Source: Streptomyces sp. NRRL F-5123 | GTDB lineage: Bacteria; Actinomycetota; Actinomycetes; Streptomycetales; Streptomycetaceae | Direction: 5' to 3' | DNA: 64,000 nucleotides | NCBI RefSeq assembly: GCF_000721495.1 | Contig: NZ_JOHY01000022.1 | Location: forward strand, 33,599-97,598 | Shown here: one piece after another, positions 8,143 through 15,436 of the stretch | Layout of the letters: each line of letters starts with the position of its first letter | How positions within the stretch are numbered: position 1 is the stretch's first letter | Program-made: the position numbers and the translations under genes | Notes under the pieces: model-generated | Seen by the model: the letters and a program-made list of their open reading frames with translations, nothing else | Database searches by the model: none | Told to the model about the DNA's origin: nothing

Positions 8143-8695
8143 GGAGGGGCACCTCTCGGATGGGTCGCCGGTCGTGGCGCGCACGGTCGGGGTCCGCGGG
8201 CTCGGGTTCTTCCCTGAGCTTGGCGCCGAGGGCCTTGCGGCCCCGGCTCAGCCGGGTCCGCACCGCGGCGGACGACACCCCCGTCTCCCGCGCGATCTCG
8301 TCGACCGGCAGGTCCAGCAGATGGTGCATCACGACGGCGGTGCGCTGGTCGTCGCCGAGCGTGCGCAGGGCGTCCACCAGGGCGACCCGGTCCGGCGCGA
8401 GCGCCGGCGCGTCCGCGGGCGGGCCGTGCCGGAAGTGGGCGCGCATGCGGTTGCGCGCCTTGCGCCAGGTGCTCACGGCGAGCCGGAGCGCGACGGTCCT
8501 GACCCAGGGCGTCGGGTCCCCCTCGGCCGTCAGCGCGTCCCAGCGGGTCCACGCTCGCGCGTAGGCCTCCTGGACGGCGTCCTCCGCCTCGCCGAGGTCG
8601 CCGGTCACGGCGAACACGACGGCGACCATCTTTTTGGCCGTCGCGGCGTAGAAGTCATCGAAGTCCGCGGTGCGCTCCGCGGGTTGTGCGGTCAT
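8135..8695 (-). CDS. ECF RNA polymerase sigma factor, SigE family
   Basis: A 186-residue sigma-70 factor from ATG 8695 (MTAQPAERTADF), chosen for the GGAGGG site about 8 bases upstream. Region 2 is visible as FDDFYAATAKKMVAVVFAVTG and the DLGEAEDAVQEAYARAW helix. Region 4 is LRTLGDDQRTAVVMHHLL with the HTH DLPVDEIARETGVSSAAVRTR. This is the SigE70 subfamily common in Streptomyces. It heads an operon with a coupled membrane protein and an L,D-transpeptidase, suggesting response to envelope stress. No ECF-type autoregulatory promoter was obvious upstream. Confidence 0.92.
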   Translation of the reverse strand: MTAQPAERTADFDDFYAATAKKMVAVVFAVTGDLGEAEDAVQEAYARAWTRWDALTAEGDPTPWVRTVALRLAVSTWRKARNRMRAHFRHGPPADAPALAPDRVALVDALRTLGDDQRTAVVMHHLLDLPVDEIARETGVSSAAVRTRLSRGRKALGAKLREEPEPADPDRARHDRRPIREVPLHG

Positions 8696-8812
8696 GTTTC
8701 GTGGCCCTCCCGCATCTCTCACGCGCGAGGGCGTCCCGAGGTGACACGTGAATTCTCCCCGCGGGGTGCGGGGCGGCCCGGAGCGTGGCGGCGGGCCGGG
8801 CCCCCGCGGGAC

Positions 8813-9295
8813 TCAGTGCGGGCGGGTGGCCCGCAGGTGGGTGGCCACCGGGGCGAGGGCGGCGTGGTAGGCGGCGAGGCCGTCACGCGGGATGAGGTCG
8901 ATGAAGTGCTCGCGCACGGAGGCGACATGCCGCGGCGCGACCTCCCGCATGGTGTCCCAGCCGAGTTCCGTGAGCACGGCGTAGAGCCCGCGGCGGTCCG
9001 ACTCGCAGTTCTCCCGCCGGACGTACCCGGCGGCCTCCATGCGCGTGATCTGGTGCGAGAGCCTGCTCTTGCTCTGCAGCGTGGATTTCGCGAGGTCGCT
9101 CATCCGCATCCGGTGGTCCTCGGCCTCGGAGAGGTTGACGAGGATCTCGTAGTCGTTGTTGGTCAGGCCGAAGGGGTGCAGGTCGCGCTCCAGCTGGTAC
9201 ATGAGCAGCCGGCTGACATCGAGGTGGATGCGCCAGGCGCGCTGCTCCTCCTCGCTGAGCCAGGTCGTCGCGCTGTCCGCGGTCTCCGTCGTCAT
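8813..9295 (-). CDS. MarR family transcriptional regulator
   Basis: A 160-residue MarR protein: N-terminal helices (LSEEEQRAWRIHLDVSRLL), winged helix with MRMSDLAKSTLQSKSRLSHQI, and wing RRENCESDRRGLYAVL containing the DxRG-like SDRRG signature. A TAGAAT box lies 6 bases before ATG 9295, so the message is probably leaderless. It sits just beyond the AIM24 operon on the same strand, 76 bases after the last stop. A lone cysteine in the wing (ENCESD) could be redox-reactive; that is speculation. Confidence 0.9.
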   Translation of the reverse strand: MTTETADSATTWLSEEEQRAWRIHLDVSRLLMYQLERDLHPFGLTNNDYEILVNLSEAEDHRMRMSDLAKSTLQSKSRLSHQITRMEAAGYVRRENCESDRRGLYAVLTELGWDTMREVAPRHVASVREHFIDLIPRDGLAAYHAALAPVATHLRATRPH

Positions 9296-9301
9296 GGGCG
9301 A

Positions 9302-9307
9302 ATTCTA
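9302..9307 (-). promoter_or_regulatory. -10 box TAGAAT of a leaderless marR promoter
   Basis: On the minus strand TAGAAT is followed by 6 bases and then ATG. No Shine-Dalgarno is present. This is the standard layout of leaderless actinobacterial transcripts. Confidence 0.5.
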
Positions 9308-9371
9308 CCGTCCGTTGATTTTCGTACGTTCACCCGGGTAGTGGTGCCGTCACCGTGCGCAGCGGCAGCTT

Positions 9372-10097
9372 TCAGCTCCCGGGAGGGGCCGCGCCGGGCA
9401 CTCCGGGGCCGGCGCTCGCGGGGACGCCGCCGGTGTCCTGGCCGGGCAGCAGCTCCTCGGTGGACTGCAGCAGCACCTGGCCCGCGCCGCTGAACTCGAA
9501 CTGGTGCTCCTCGCCGGACGCGCCGCCCAGTCCGGTGAGCGCGCGGATGCCGCCGAGGACGCCGCGCATGTACGCGTGGTCGTAGTGGTGGCAGGGGCTC
9601 GGGCAGTCGGCCCAGCCGACGAGGGCCTGCGGGTCGACGCGGATCGGCGGCTCGACGAAGTGCACCGCGCCGTTGGAGGCGGCGACGAACTTGCCGGTGC
9701 CGAGCAGCGTCAGGAAGCCGGGGATGATCGACTGCTTGAGGACCAGACCGGGCTGGAAGGCCAGCAGGTTGCCGGAGCGGATGGTGAGGTTGCCGTTGTC
9801 GAGGTCGTAGGAGTTGATGTCGTACGCCCGGTCGGCGAGCAGCATCTTGCCGCGGCCCTGCGCGACGACCCACGCGGCGGCGTGCAGCGGCGAGTGGAAG
9901 TTCGCGGCGACGAGCCGGTCGAGCGGGCCGTGGCCGATGGCGTGGAAGTCGATCTGCCCGTAGTAGGCGATCATCTTCCCCTTCTGCAGGAACCACTGGC
10001 CGTCGAGGTCGACGCTGAAGGCGTACGGGTTGACGTTGTCGTTGCTGGGCAGCGTGAAGACGTCGTGGATCACGGGGCCTTCGGCGGCAGGGGTCAC
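9372..10097 (-). CDS. AIM24 family protein, paralogue 3
   Basis: A 241-residue beta-rich protein, last of three consecutive AIM24 paralogues. The start GTG 10097 overlaps the preceding gene's TGA (GTGA), so the genes are translationally coupled. AIM24 features include repeated short strands, the GKMIAYYGQI segment, the GLVLKQSIIPGF region and a glycine-rich end. It differs from its two neighbours by a Cys/His cluster DCPSPCHHYDH (about 150-165) and a Gly/Pro-rich C-terminal tail. AIM24 was named for a yeast mitochondrial protein; the bacterial role is not established. Membrane association is possible given the DUF2127 partner. Confidence 0.85.
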   Translation of the reverse strand: MTPAAEGPVIHDVFTLPSNDNVNPYAFSVDLDGQWFLQKGKMIAYYGQIDFHAIGHGPLDRLVAANFHSPLHAAAWVVAQGRGKMLLADRAYDINSYDLDNGNLTIRSGNLLAFQPGLVLKQSIIPGFLTLLGTGKFVAASNGAVHFVEPPIRVDPQALVGWADCPSPCHHYDHAYMRGVLGGIRALTGLGGASGEEHQFEFSGAGQVLLQSTEELLPGQDTGGVPASAGPGVPGAAPPGS

Positions 10098-10744
10098 AGC
10101 TTCTCCTCCGAGGCCTGGACGTAGACCGTGCCCTGGCCGCTCAGCTCGAGCTGGAAGGCCTCGCCGGAGCCGCGGCCGACCATCTCGCGCCAGCCGATCG
10201 CGGTCACGAGCTTGTTGCGCAGGTCGCCGCGGTGCGCGACGTACGCCTGCGGGTCGACGTGGACGGGACGGCCGGGCGTGACGTGCAGCTCGAAGACGCC
10301 GCCGTGCGCCATGACCGCGACCGAGCCCTTGCCCTGGAGCGTGGTGGTGAACAGCCCCTGGCCGGTGGCCTGGCCCCGTATCACGCCCATCACGCCACCC
10401 TGCGAGCCCATGAACATGGTGCCCTGGGCGAGGGAGCCGTCGAAGGCGAGCAGCCGGTCGGCCTCGACGTAGAGGGTCTCGCCGGTGAGGTCGACGGAGT
10501 GGATGTGGTGGCCGCCGTGTCCGAAGAGCACGGTGCCGTCCCCTTCCACCGTCATGAGCGGCGTGGCCTCGTTCGCGACCCGGCGGCCGATCATGCCCGT
10601 CACGCCGCCCTGCCCGCCGGTGATGCTGGGGGTGAAGGTGACGGCGCCGCGGTAGGCGAGCATCGCGCCGCGCTGGCTGAACATCCGCTGCCCGGGCACG
10701 ATGCGCGCCTCGACGAGCTTGGAGTTGATCCGGGTGAAGGGCAT
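10094..10744 (-). CDS. AIM24 family protein, paralogue 2
   Basis: A 216-residue AIM24 protein: MFSQRGAMLAYRGAVTF, GMIGRRVANEATPLMTVEG, LYVEADRLLAF and GQGLFTTTLQGKG are repeated almost motif-for-motif in paralogue 1. The ATG at 10744 overlaps the previous stop by one base (TGATG), and its own stop overlaps the next GTG. All three paralogues should therefore be made in fixed ratio. The repeated VDPQAYVAHRGDL strand near the C-terminus is shared. No catalytic residues are recognisable; a scaffold or carrier role is plausible but unproven. Confidence 0.87.
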   Translation of the reverse strand: MPFTRINSKLVEARIVPGQRMFSQRGAMLAYRGAVTFTPSITGGQGGVTGMIGRRVANEATPLMTVEGDGTVLFGHGGHHIHSVDLTGETLYVEADRLLAFDGSLAQGTMFMGSQGGVMGVIRGQATGQGLFTTTLQGKGSVAVMAHGGVFELHVTPGRPVHVDPQAYVAHRGDLRNKLVTAIGWREMVGRGSGEAFQLELSGQGTVYVQASEEKL

Positions 10745-11382
10745 CAGACCTGCCCCCCGACCGCGGCACGCTCGCTGGGCTGGACGTAGACCAGGCCGTC
10801 GCCCTCGAAGTGGATGCGGAAGCTTTCCCCCGAGCCCTCGCCGATCAGGGTGCGCAGGCCCACGTAGGAGCGCAGTTGCTGGCGCAGCTCGCCGGTGTGG
10901 GCGACGTACGCCTGCGGGTCGACGACCAGCGGGGTGCCGGGGGTGACGCGCAGCACGATCGCGGGACCGTCGGACATGATCGCGGCCTGGCCGGTGCCCT
11001 CGACGGTGGTGGTGAACAGCCCGTTGCCCTGCGAGGCGCCGCGCAGCCCGGTGAAGGTCGTGCCGGTGCGCAGCGACGGCTCGGTGACCAACAGGTTGCT
11101 CGCCTCGACGTGCAGCTTCTCGCCGGTGAGCCGGACGAGGTTGATCTCGGTGGCCCGGTCGGCGAAGTACACCGTGCCCTGGCCCCTGACCTCCATGACG
11201 GCCATCGCCTCGCCGGTGACGCGCCGGGTGACCAGGCCCCGCAGGCCCTCGCCGCCGCCGGTCATCTTCTTGAACGTGACCTCGCCCTCGTAGGCGACCA
11301 TGGCGCCCTTCTTGGCCTTGACCGCGTCACCCGCCAGGTCGACGGCGAGGACGCGGGTGCCCTGGAGCCGGAAGACGGCCAC
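10744..11382 (-). CDS. AIM24 family protein, paralogue 1
   Basis: A 212-residue AIM24 protein from GTG 11382. The core repeats the family pattern: KKGAMVAYEGEVTFKKM, LVTRRVTGEAMAVMEVRG, LHVEASNLLV, GNGLFTTTVEGTG and VDPQAYVAHTGEL. It begins 6 bases after the DUF2127 stop and ends by a one-base overlap with paralogue 2. Across the three paralogues the glycine-rich turn and the VDPQA strand are the most conserved points. Function unknown; AIM24 domains form trimeric beta-barrel-like folds in solved structures as I recall, so hetero-oligomers of the three are conceivable. Confidence 0.87.
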   Translation of the reverse strand: MAVFRLQGTRVLAVDLAGDAVKAKKGAMVAYEGEVTFKKMTGGGEGLRGLVTRRVTGEAMAVMEVRGQGTVYFADRATEINLVRLTGEKLHVEASNLLVTEPSLRTGTTFTGLRGASQGNGLFTTTVEGTGQAAIMSDGPAIVLRVTPGTPLVVDPQAYVAHTGELRQQLRSYVGLRTLIGEGSGESFRIHFEGDGLVYVQPSERAAVGGQV

Positions 11383-11388
11383 CGCGGC

Positions 11389-12204
11389 TCAGCCGGTCTC
11401 GGTGGCCGTACGCGGGCGTACGGGCAGCGGCTCGGGCTCCACGCCGACGGCGCCGGCCGCCTCCTGGACCTCCAGCAGCGAGGCGCCGCGGCGCGCGGCC
11501 TCGAAGGCCTTGTGGCCGCCGCGCAGGCCGAACAGCCGCTTGCCGAGCAGGATGTAGAGGACGGCGAGGACGTTCAGCGCCAGGGTGCCGATCTTGAAGT
11601 AGCTGACCTTCTCCGTCAGCTCGTAGACCTCCAGCGGCAGGAAGGCGGCGGTCGCGACGACCGTCAGGTACTCCGCCCAGCGCTTGGCCCACCACAGGCC
11701 GAAGCCCTCGACGATCTCGATGAGCGCGTAGCCGAGCAGCGCGGCCGCGACGATCTGCAGCGTCGACTTCTTGTAGTCGAAGAACTTCCGGATGGAGTCG
11801 ACGACCGGCGAGTGGTCGAGGTCGTAGTGGAAGTGGTCGGCGACGGGCTTGAAGGCCGTCAGGTCGTCCTCGAAGAGCTTGCGGACCGCGTCCTGGGAGT
11901 TGCTGAACTTCCACACCGCCCACGCGGCGACCACGATCAGCAGCCCGCGCAGGATCCGCTCGACCGCGAGGAAGCGCAGGATGAACAGGTCGCGCAGCGC
12001 CCGGCCGCGCGGCACCAGCGGGGCCTGGTCGGCGGGGCCGGAGCCGTGCGGCTCGCCCAGCACGAAGTCGCCGCAGCGCAGGCAGCGCCACACCTCGCCG
12101 ACGGCGGTGCCGGCGTGCAGCCGGCCGCGGAGCCGCAGCTCGTCGGGCGCGTAGGTGATGTGGCCCTTGCGCGCGCAGTGCCGGCGGTCCCAGTCGATGC
12201 TCAT
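11389..12204 (-). CDS. DUF2127 membrane protein with N-terminal zinc-ribbon-like motif
   Basis: A 271-residue membrane protein, start ATG 12204 (MSIDWDRRHC) behind GAGGA. The first 60 residues carry RHCARKGH and WRCLRCGDF, a possible metal-binding Cys/His set. Then come about four transmembrane helices (LLIVVAAWAVWKF, LQIVAAALLGYALIEIVEG, YLTVVATAAFLPLEVYELT, ALNVLAVLYILLGKRLF), the DUF2127 pattern, and a charged C-terminus. It is the first gene of the four-gene operon with three AIM24 proteins. A CRP-type palindrome lies 139 bases upstream. DUF2127 has no known function. Confidence 0.85.
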   Translation of the reverse strand: MSIDWDRRHCARKGHITYAPDELRLRGRLHAGTAVGEVWRCLRCGDFVLGEPHGSGPADQAPLVPRGRALRDLFILRFLAVERILRGLLIVVAAWAVWKFSNSQDAVRKLFEDDLTAFKPVADHFHYDLDHSPVVDSIRKFFDYKKSTLQIVAAALLGYALIEIVEGFGLWWAKRWAEYLTVVATAAFLPLEVYELTEKVSYFKIGTLALNVLAVLYILLGKRLFGLRGGHKAFEAARRGASLLEVQEAAGAVGVEPEPLPVRPRTATETG

Positions 12205-12342
12205 CGTTCCTCGGTCCCCGTTGGGTGTTCGGTGTCGTGCACTCATCACGAGCGCTGTCGTGGACAGGGACGCTACCGCCCGCCGTGCGGTTTCCTACCC
12301 CAGGGGCAGGTCATCGATGCTGGGGGTTGATAATAGGGAGGT

Positions 12343-12362
12343 CTTGTGAATGTGATCACAAG
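12343..12362. promoter_or_regulatory. CRP-type palindrome CTTGTGA-N6-TCACAAG
   Basis: Arms CTTGTGA (12343-12349) and TCACAAG (12356-12362) are perfect inverted 7-mers around ATGTGA. The core TGTGA-N6-TCACA equals the classical CRP consensus and contains GTG-N8-CAC, close to the described Streptomyces Crp motif. It lies in the 220-bp divergent region between the DUF2127/AIM24 operon and the DUF3817 gene, 62 bases before the latter's start, next to TTGATAATAG (12327-12336), a -10-like AT patch. Confidence 0.65.
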
Positions 12363-12424
12363 GCCGGTCCGCGCTCGTCCCGAACGGCCGGAGTGGCCCG
12401 CCCCGTACGACAGTGAGGTACCCC

Positions 12425-12775
12425 GTGGACCTGAAGACCGCCGGCGCGCTGCGCAGGCTGCGCCTGATCTCCGCCCCCGAGGCGGTCTCCTTCCTGCTGC
12501 TGCTCGTCTGCTCGGTGCTCAAGCGCACCACGGACTTCAACGCGGTGCCGGTCATGGGGATGGTGCACGGCATCCTCTTCGTCCTCTACGTCGTCCTCTG
12601 GGCGCTGGCGTGGCGCAGCACCCGCTGGGGCTGGCAGCGCGCGGGCTGGCTGCTCCTGCTGTCGGTACTGCCGACCGGCGGCTTCTTCGCCGAGCGCACG
12701 CTGGCCCGCGAGTCCGAGGACGCGGTGAACGCGGCGGTGGCCGCGCGCGGGCACTCGGAGACCGTGGGCGCCTGA
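12425..12775 (+). CDS. DUF3817 membrane protein (second paralogue)
   Basis: A 116-residue DUF3817 protein starting MDLKTAGALRRLRLIS at GTG 12425, six bases after a GTGAGG site; an in-frame GTG at 12413 is less likely. Three transmembrane helices (SFLLLLVCSVLK, MGMVHGILFVLYVVLWALAW, GWLLLLSVLPTGGFF) end with the family motif GGFFAERTLARE, as in the copy at 4955-5311 (FFVERRVSRE). It is divergent from the DUF2127/AIM24 operon and shares a promoter region with a CRP-type palindrome. Function unknown. Confidence 0.85.
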   Translation: MDLKTAGALRRLRLISAPEAVSFLLLLVCSVLKRTTDFNAVPVMGMVHGILFVLYVVLWALAWRSTRWGWQRAGWLLLLSVLPTGGFFAERTLARESEDAVNAAVAARGHSETVGA

Positions 12776-12926
12776 AGTGGTCGCCGCCGATCGGTAATCG
12801 GCCGGGCGGCGACAGGATCCGGACATCTTCCCGTAGCACCCCGGTCACATTTGCGTCACGTGCGGAAGCTGCGCCTCTGCCGGCCGGACGCGGTGAATGC
12901 GGCCCCGCGGTGCCCGGACGGGCAGC

Positions 12927-13913
12927 TCACAGCAGCCCGCCGGTCGCCAGCGCGATACCCAGCGGGGTGCGCTCGTAGAGCACCTGGTGGCCGTAGCGGC
13001 GGGAGGTCAGCAGGCCCGCGTCACGCAGCACCGCGAGGTGCGCGGACACCGACGACATGGCCATCACGTGCCGGTGGGCCAGCGCGGTGGTGGTGCTGGG
13101 GGCGTCCAGGCCGCTGAGTATCGCCGCCCGGTTCGCGCCCAGCAGCCGCACCAGGGTGTCGGACGCGGTCGGCCCGCCGGGCGCCCACAGGCCGCCGATG
13201 CCGCGCGCGGGGTAGACGACGACGGGCTGCCAGGGCGGGTCGAAGGCGCTGCCCGCCTCGGGCCAGAAGAAGACGCTGGGCACCAGCAGCAGGCCGCGCC
13301 CGCCGGGCTCGGGCACGGGGCCGGCGGTGCCGGGGGTGGTCAGGGCGCCGTCGGACCAGTGCAGCTTGGGGTGCAGCCCGGTGAAGAGCCGCTGCATGCC
13401 GCCGTCCGCGAGCCGCCGGGCGTGGTACGCGACGTCGGCCTCCAGCACCGCCCGCAGCCGCGGCCAGTGCGGGGCCAGCAGCGCCGCCCAGACGTGCTCG
13501 TAGAGTCCCGCGAGCTGCTGCACGGTGCCCGCGGGGTCGTTGAGCATCGCGCGGCCCCTGCGGGTGTCCGCGGCGCCCGGGGTCTGGGCGAGGGCGGCGG
13601 CGAGCTGCCGCCGGGCGGTGGCCGGCGGGGTGGCCCGCACCCGGTCCAACTCCTCGTCGAGCGAGGCGAGCGGCATGTCCGGGACGGGCTGGAGGAAGTC
13701 GGGCCCGTAGCCCTGCTCGGGCGCGAGCAGCCACAGCGGGGCGAGGTCGAGCCCGGCGGCGGCGGCCCGCACCTGCCGCAGCCACGGCAGGTGGTGGCCG
13801 TGCCGGTCGGGGCGGGAGAGCGTGCGTACCGCGCCCTGCGTCTCACGCAACGGGGAGATCGCGAAACGGCACTTGAGCAGGTCCTCAGCCGCAAATCGCA
13901 TGCGAAGCGACAT
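12927..13913 (-). CDS. ArsR-like winged-helix regulator with DUF5937-type N-terminal domain
   Basis: About 328 residues. The winged helix is C-terminal: AILSGLDAPSTTTALAHRHV, then MSSVSAHLAVLRDAGLL and SRRYGHQVLYERTPLG, an ArsR-type recognition helix and wing. The long N-terminal part (LLKCRFAISPLRET, WLRQVRAAAAGLDL, GYGPDFLQP) matches the DUF5937 domain of actinobacterial ArsR-like proteins. Tandem ATGs at 13925, 13916 and 13913 and another at 13901 make the exact start uncertain; 13913 has the best spacing from GGGGG. It is divergent from an MFS transporter across 69 bases, the usual arrangement for local control of an exporter. Confidence 0.8.
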   Translation of the reverse strand: MSLRMRFAAEDLLKCRFAISPLRETQGAVRTLSRPDRHGHHLPWLRQVRAAAAGLDLAPLWLLAPEQGYGPDFLQPVPDMPLASLDEELDRVRATPPATARRQLAAALAQTPGAADTRRGRAMLNDPAGTVQQLAGLYEHVWAALLAPHWPRLRAVLEADVAYHARRLADGGMQRLFTGLHPKLHWSDGALTTPGTAGPVPEPGGRGLLLVPSVFFWPEAGSAFDPPWQPVVVYPARGIGGLWAPGGPTASDTLVRLLGANRAAILSGLDAPSTTTALAHRHVMAMSSVSAHLAVLRDAGLLTSRRYGHQVLYERTPLGIALATGGLL

Positions 13914-13982
13914 CATGACCCCCAAGATTCGCCTGTGCGCGAAAGACTACACGTGGGGTCCCTGTGGCTCCAGGGTGATGGC

Positions 13983-15347
13983 ATGACAACGGACAGCGAG
14001 CACCCGCCACGCGGGGTCGACCCCGCTTCGCCGGCCGGAGAAAAACGCGCGGAAGCCCGCGCGGAAAACGCGGACACCCCGCGGAACACCGCCAACACCC
14101 CCGGCGGCGAGAAGGAGAACGCAGCGGAGTCCGCCGAGGCCACCATCGGCTACGGAGCGGTCTTCCAGGTACGTGAATTCCGCCCGATCTTCGCCGCGCA
14201 TGTGCTGTCCATGCTCGGCGGGGTGCTCGCCGAGGTCGCGCTCGCCGTCCTCGTCTACGCCGAGACCGGCTCGGCCGTGCTGTCCGCCCTCGTCTTCGCC
14301 CTGACCTACCTGCCGTACGCGCTCAGCGGGCTGCTGCTGTCCGGCATCGCCGACCGCTACCCCGCGCGCCGGGTCCTGGTCGCCTGCGACGTGCTGTCCT
14401 GCGCCTGCGTGGCGGCCACCGCGATACCCGGCACGCCCGTCGCCGTGCTCTTCGCGCTGCGGGTGGTGATGTCGCTCGTCGCGCCGCTGTTCACCGGCAC
14501 CCGCGCCGCGAGCCTCGCCGACATCCTCCAGGGCGAGCGGTACGTGCTCGGCCGCTCGCTGGTGCGGATCGTCGCCCAGGGCTCGCAGATCGTCGGCTTC
14601 GGCGTCGGGGGCCTCCTCCTGGTGCTGCTCAGCCCGCGCTCCGCGCTGCTGGTGACCGCCGCGACCTTCGCCGGGTCCGCGCTGCTGCTGCGGCTCGGCA
14701 CCCGCGACCGCCCGGCCCGCGTCACCCACAACGGGCAGCTGCTGCGCGAGTCGCTGCTCTCCGCCGGGCGCCTGATGGCCGACCCGCGGATCCGGGCGCT
14801 GCTGCTGATGTGGTGGATACCGCCGATGTTCTTCATCGTCGCGGAGGGCCTGGCCGCGCCCTTCGCCGAGGACGTCGGCGCGGGCTCGGTCGGCTACGGC
14901 CTCTTCCTCGCCGCGATGCCCGCGGGCACCGCGGCGAGCGAGATCCTGGCCGGCACGATGCTGTCGCCCGCGACCCGGGACCGTATCGTCCTGCCGCTCG
15001 CCGGCATCTCGCTCGTCCCGCTGGTCTTCTTCGCGATCGACCCGTCGCTGCCGGTGGCGCTCGTCCTGCTGCTGCTCACCGGGCTCAGCGCGGCGTACGC
15101 GCTGGGCATGGACAAGTGGTTCGTCACCGACGTGCCCGACCACACCCGCGGCCAGGCCATGACGCTGCTCGGCGCGGGCCTGATGACACTCCAGGGCCTC
15201 GGTATCACCGTCGGCGGCGCCCTCGCCGAATGGGCGCCCCCCTACGCCGTGATCGCCGGCTCCGGCGCGGGCGGCACGGTGTGCGTGCTGCTCGTCCTGC
15301 GCGCGGTGCGGCGCACCCGCCGGGCACCGGTGATGCTCACTGCGTGA
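13983..15347 (+). CDS. MFS transporter
   Basis: A 454-residue transporter from ATG 13983. A hydrophilic, Glu/Ala/Asn-rich N-terminus (about 1-55) precedes roughly 12 transmembrane helices. The motif between helices 2 and 3, GIADRYPARRVLVACD, matches the MFS signature G-x3-D-R-x-G-R-R-x in degenerate form. The MFS_3/MFS_1-type arrangement with a long central loop (RDRPARVTHNGQLLRESLLS) resembles multidrug or macrolide exporters. An alternative GTG start lies 33 bases upstream. It is divergently paired with the ArsR-like gene and ends at a 9-bp GC hairpin. Substrate unknown. Confidence 0.88.
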   Translation: MTTDSEHPPRGVDPASPAGEKRAEARAENADTPRNTANTPGGEKENAAESAEATIGYGAVFQVREFRPIFAAHVLSMLGGVLAEVALAVLVYAETGSAVLSALVFALTYLPYALSGLLLSGIADRYPARRVLVACDVLSCACVAATAIPGTPVAVLFALRVVMSLVAPLFTGTRAASLADILQGERYVLGRSLVRIVAQGSQIVGFGVGGLLLVLLSPRSALLVTAATFAGSALLLRLGTRDRPARVTHNGQLLRESLLSAGRLMADPRIRALLLMWWIPPMFFIVAEGLAAPFAEDVGAGSVGYGLFLAAMPAGTAASEILAGTMLSPATRDRIVLPLAGISLVPLVFFAIDPSLPVALVLLLLTGLSAAYALGMDKWFVTDVPDHTRGQAMTLLGAGLMTLQGLGITVGGALAEWAPPYAVIAGSGAGGTVCVLLVLRAVRRTRRAPVMLTA

Positions 15348-15356
15348 CGCGCGTCG

Positions 15357-15387
15357 CCCCCCGCGGACCTGCGGGGTTCGCGGGGGG
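15357..15387 (+). terminator. terminator of the MFS gene
   Basis: CCCCCCGCG (15357-15365) and CGCGGGGGG (15379-15387) form a perfect 9-bp stem with a 13-base loop, starting 10 bases after the stop. Confidence 0.65.
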
Positions 15388-15436
15388 GGTGTTCCCCGTG
15401 CGGCGCGGATCCCGTACGGCCCGTACCCGGCGGGGC

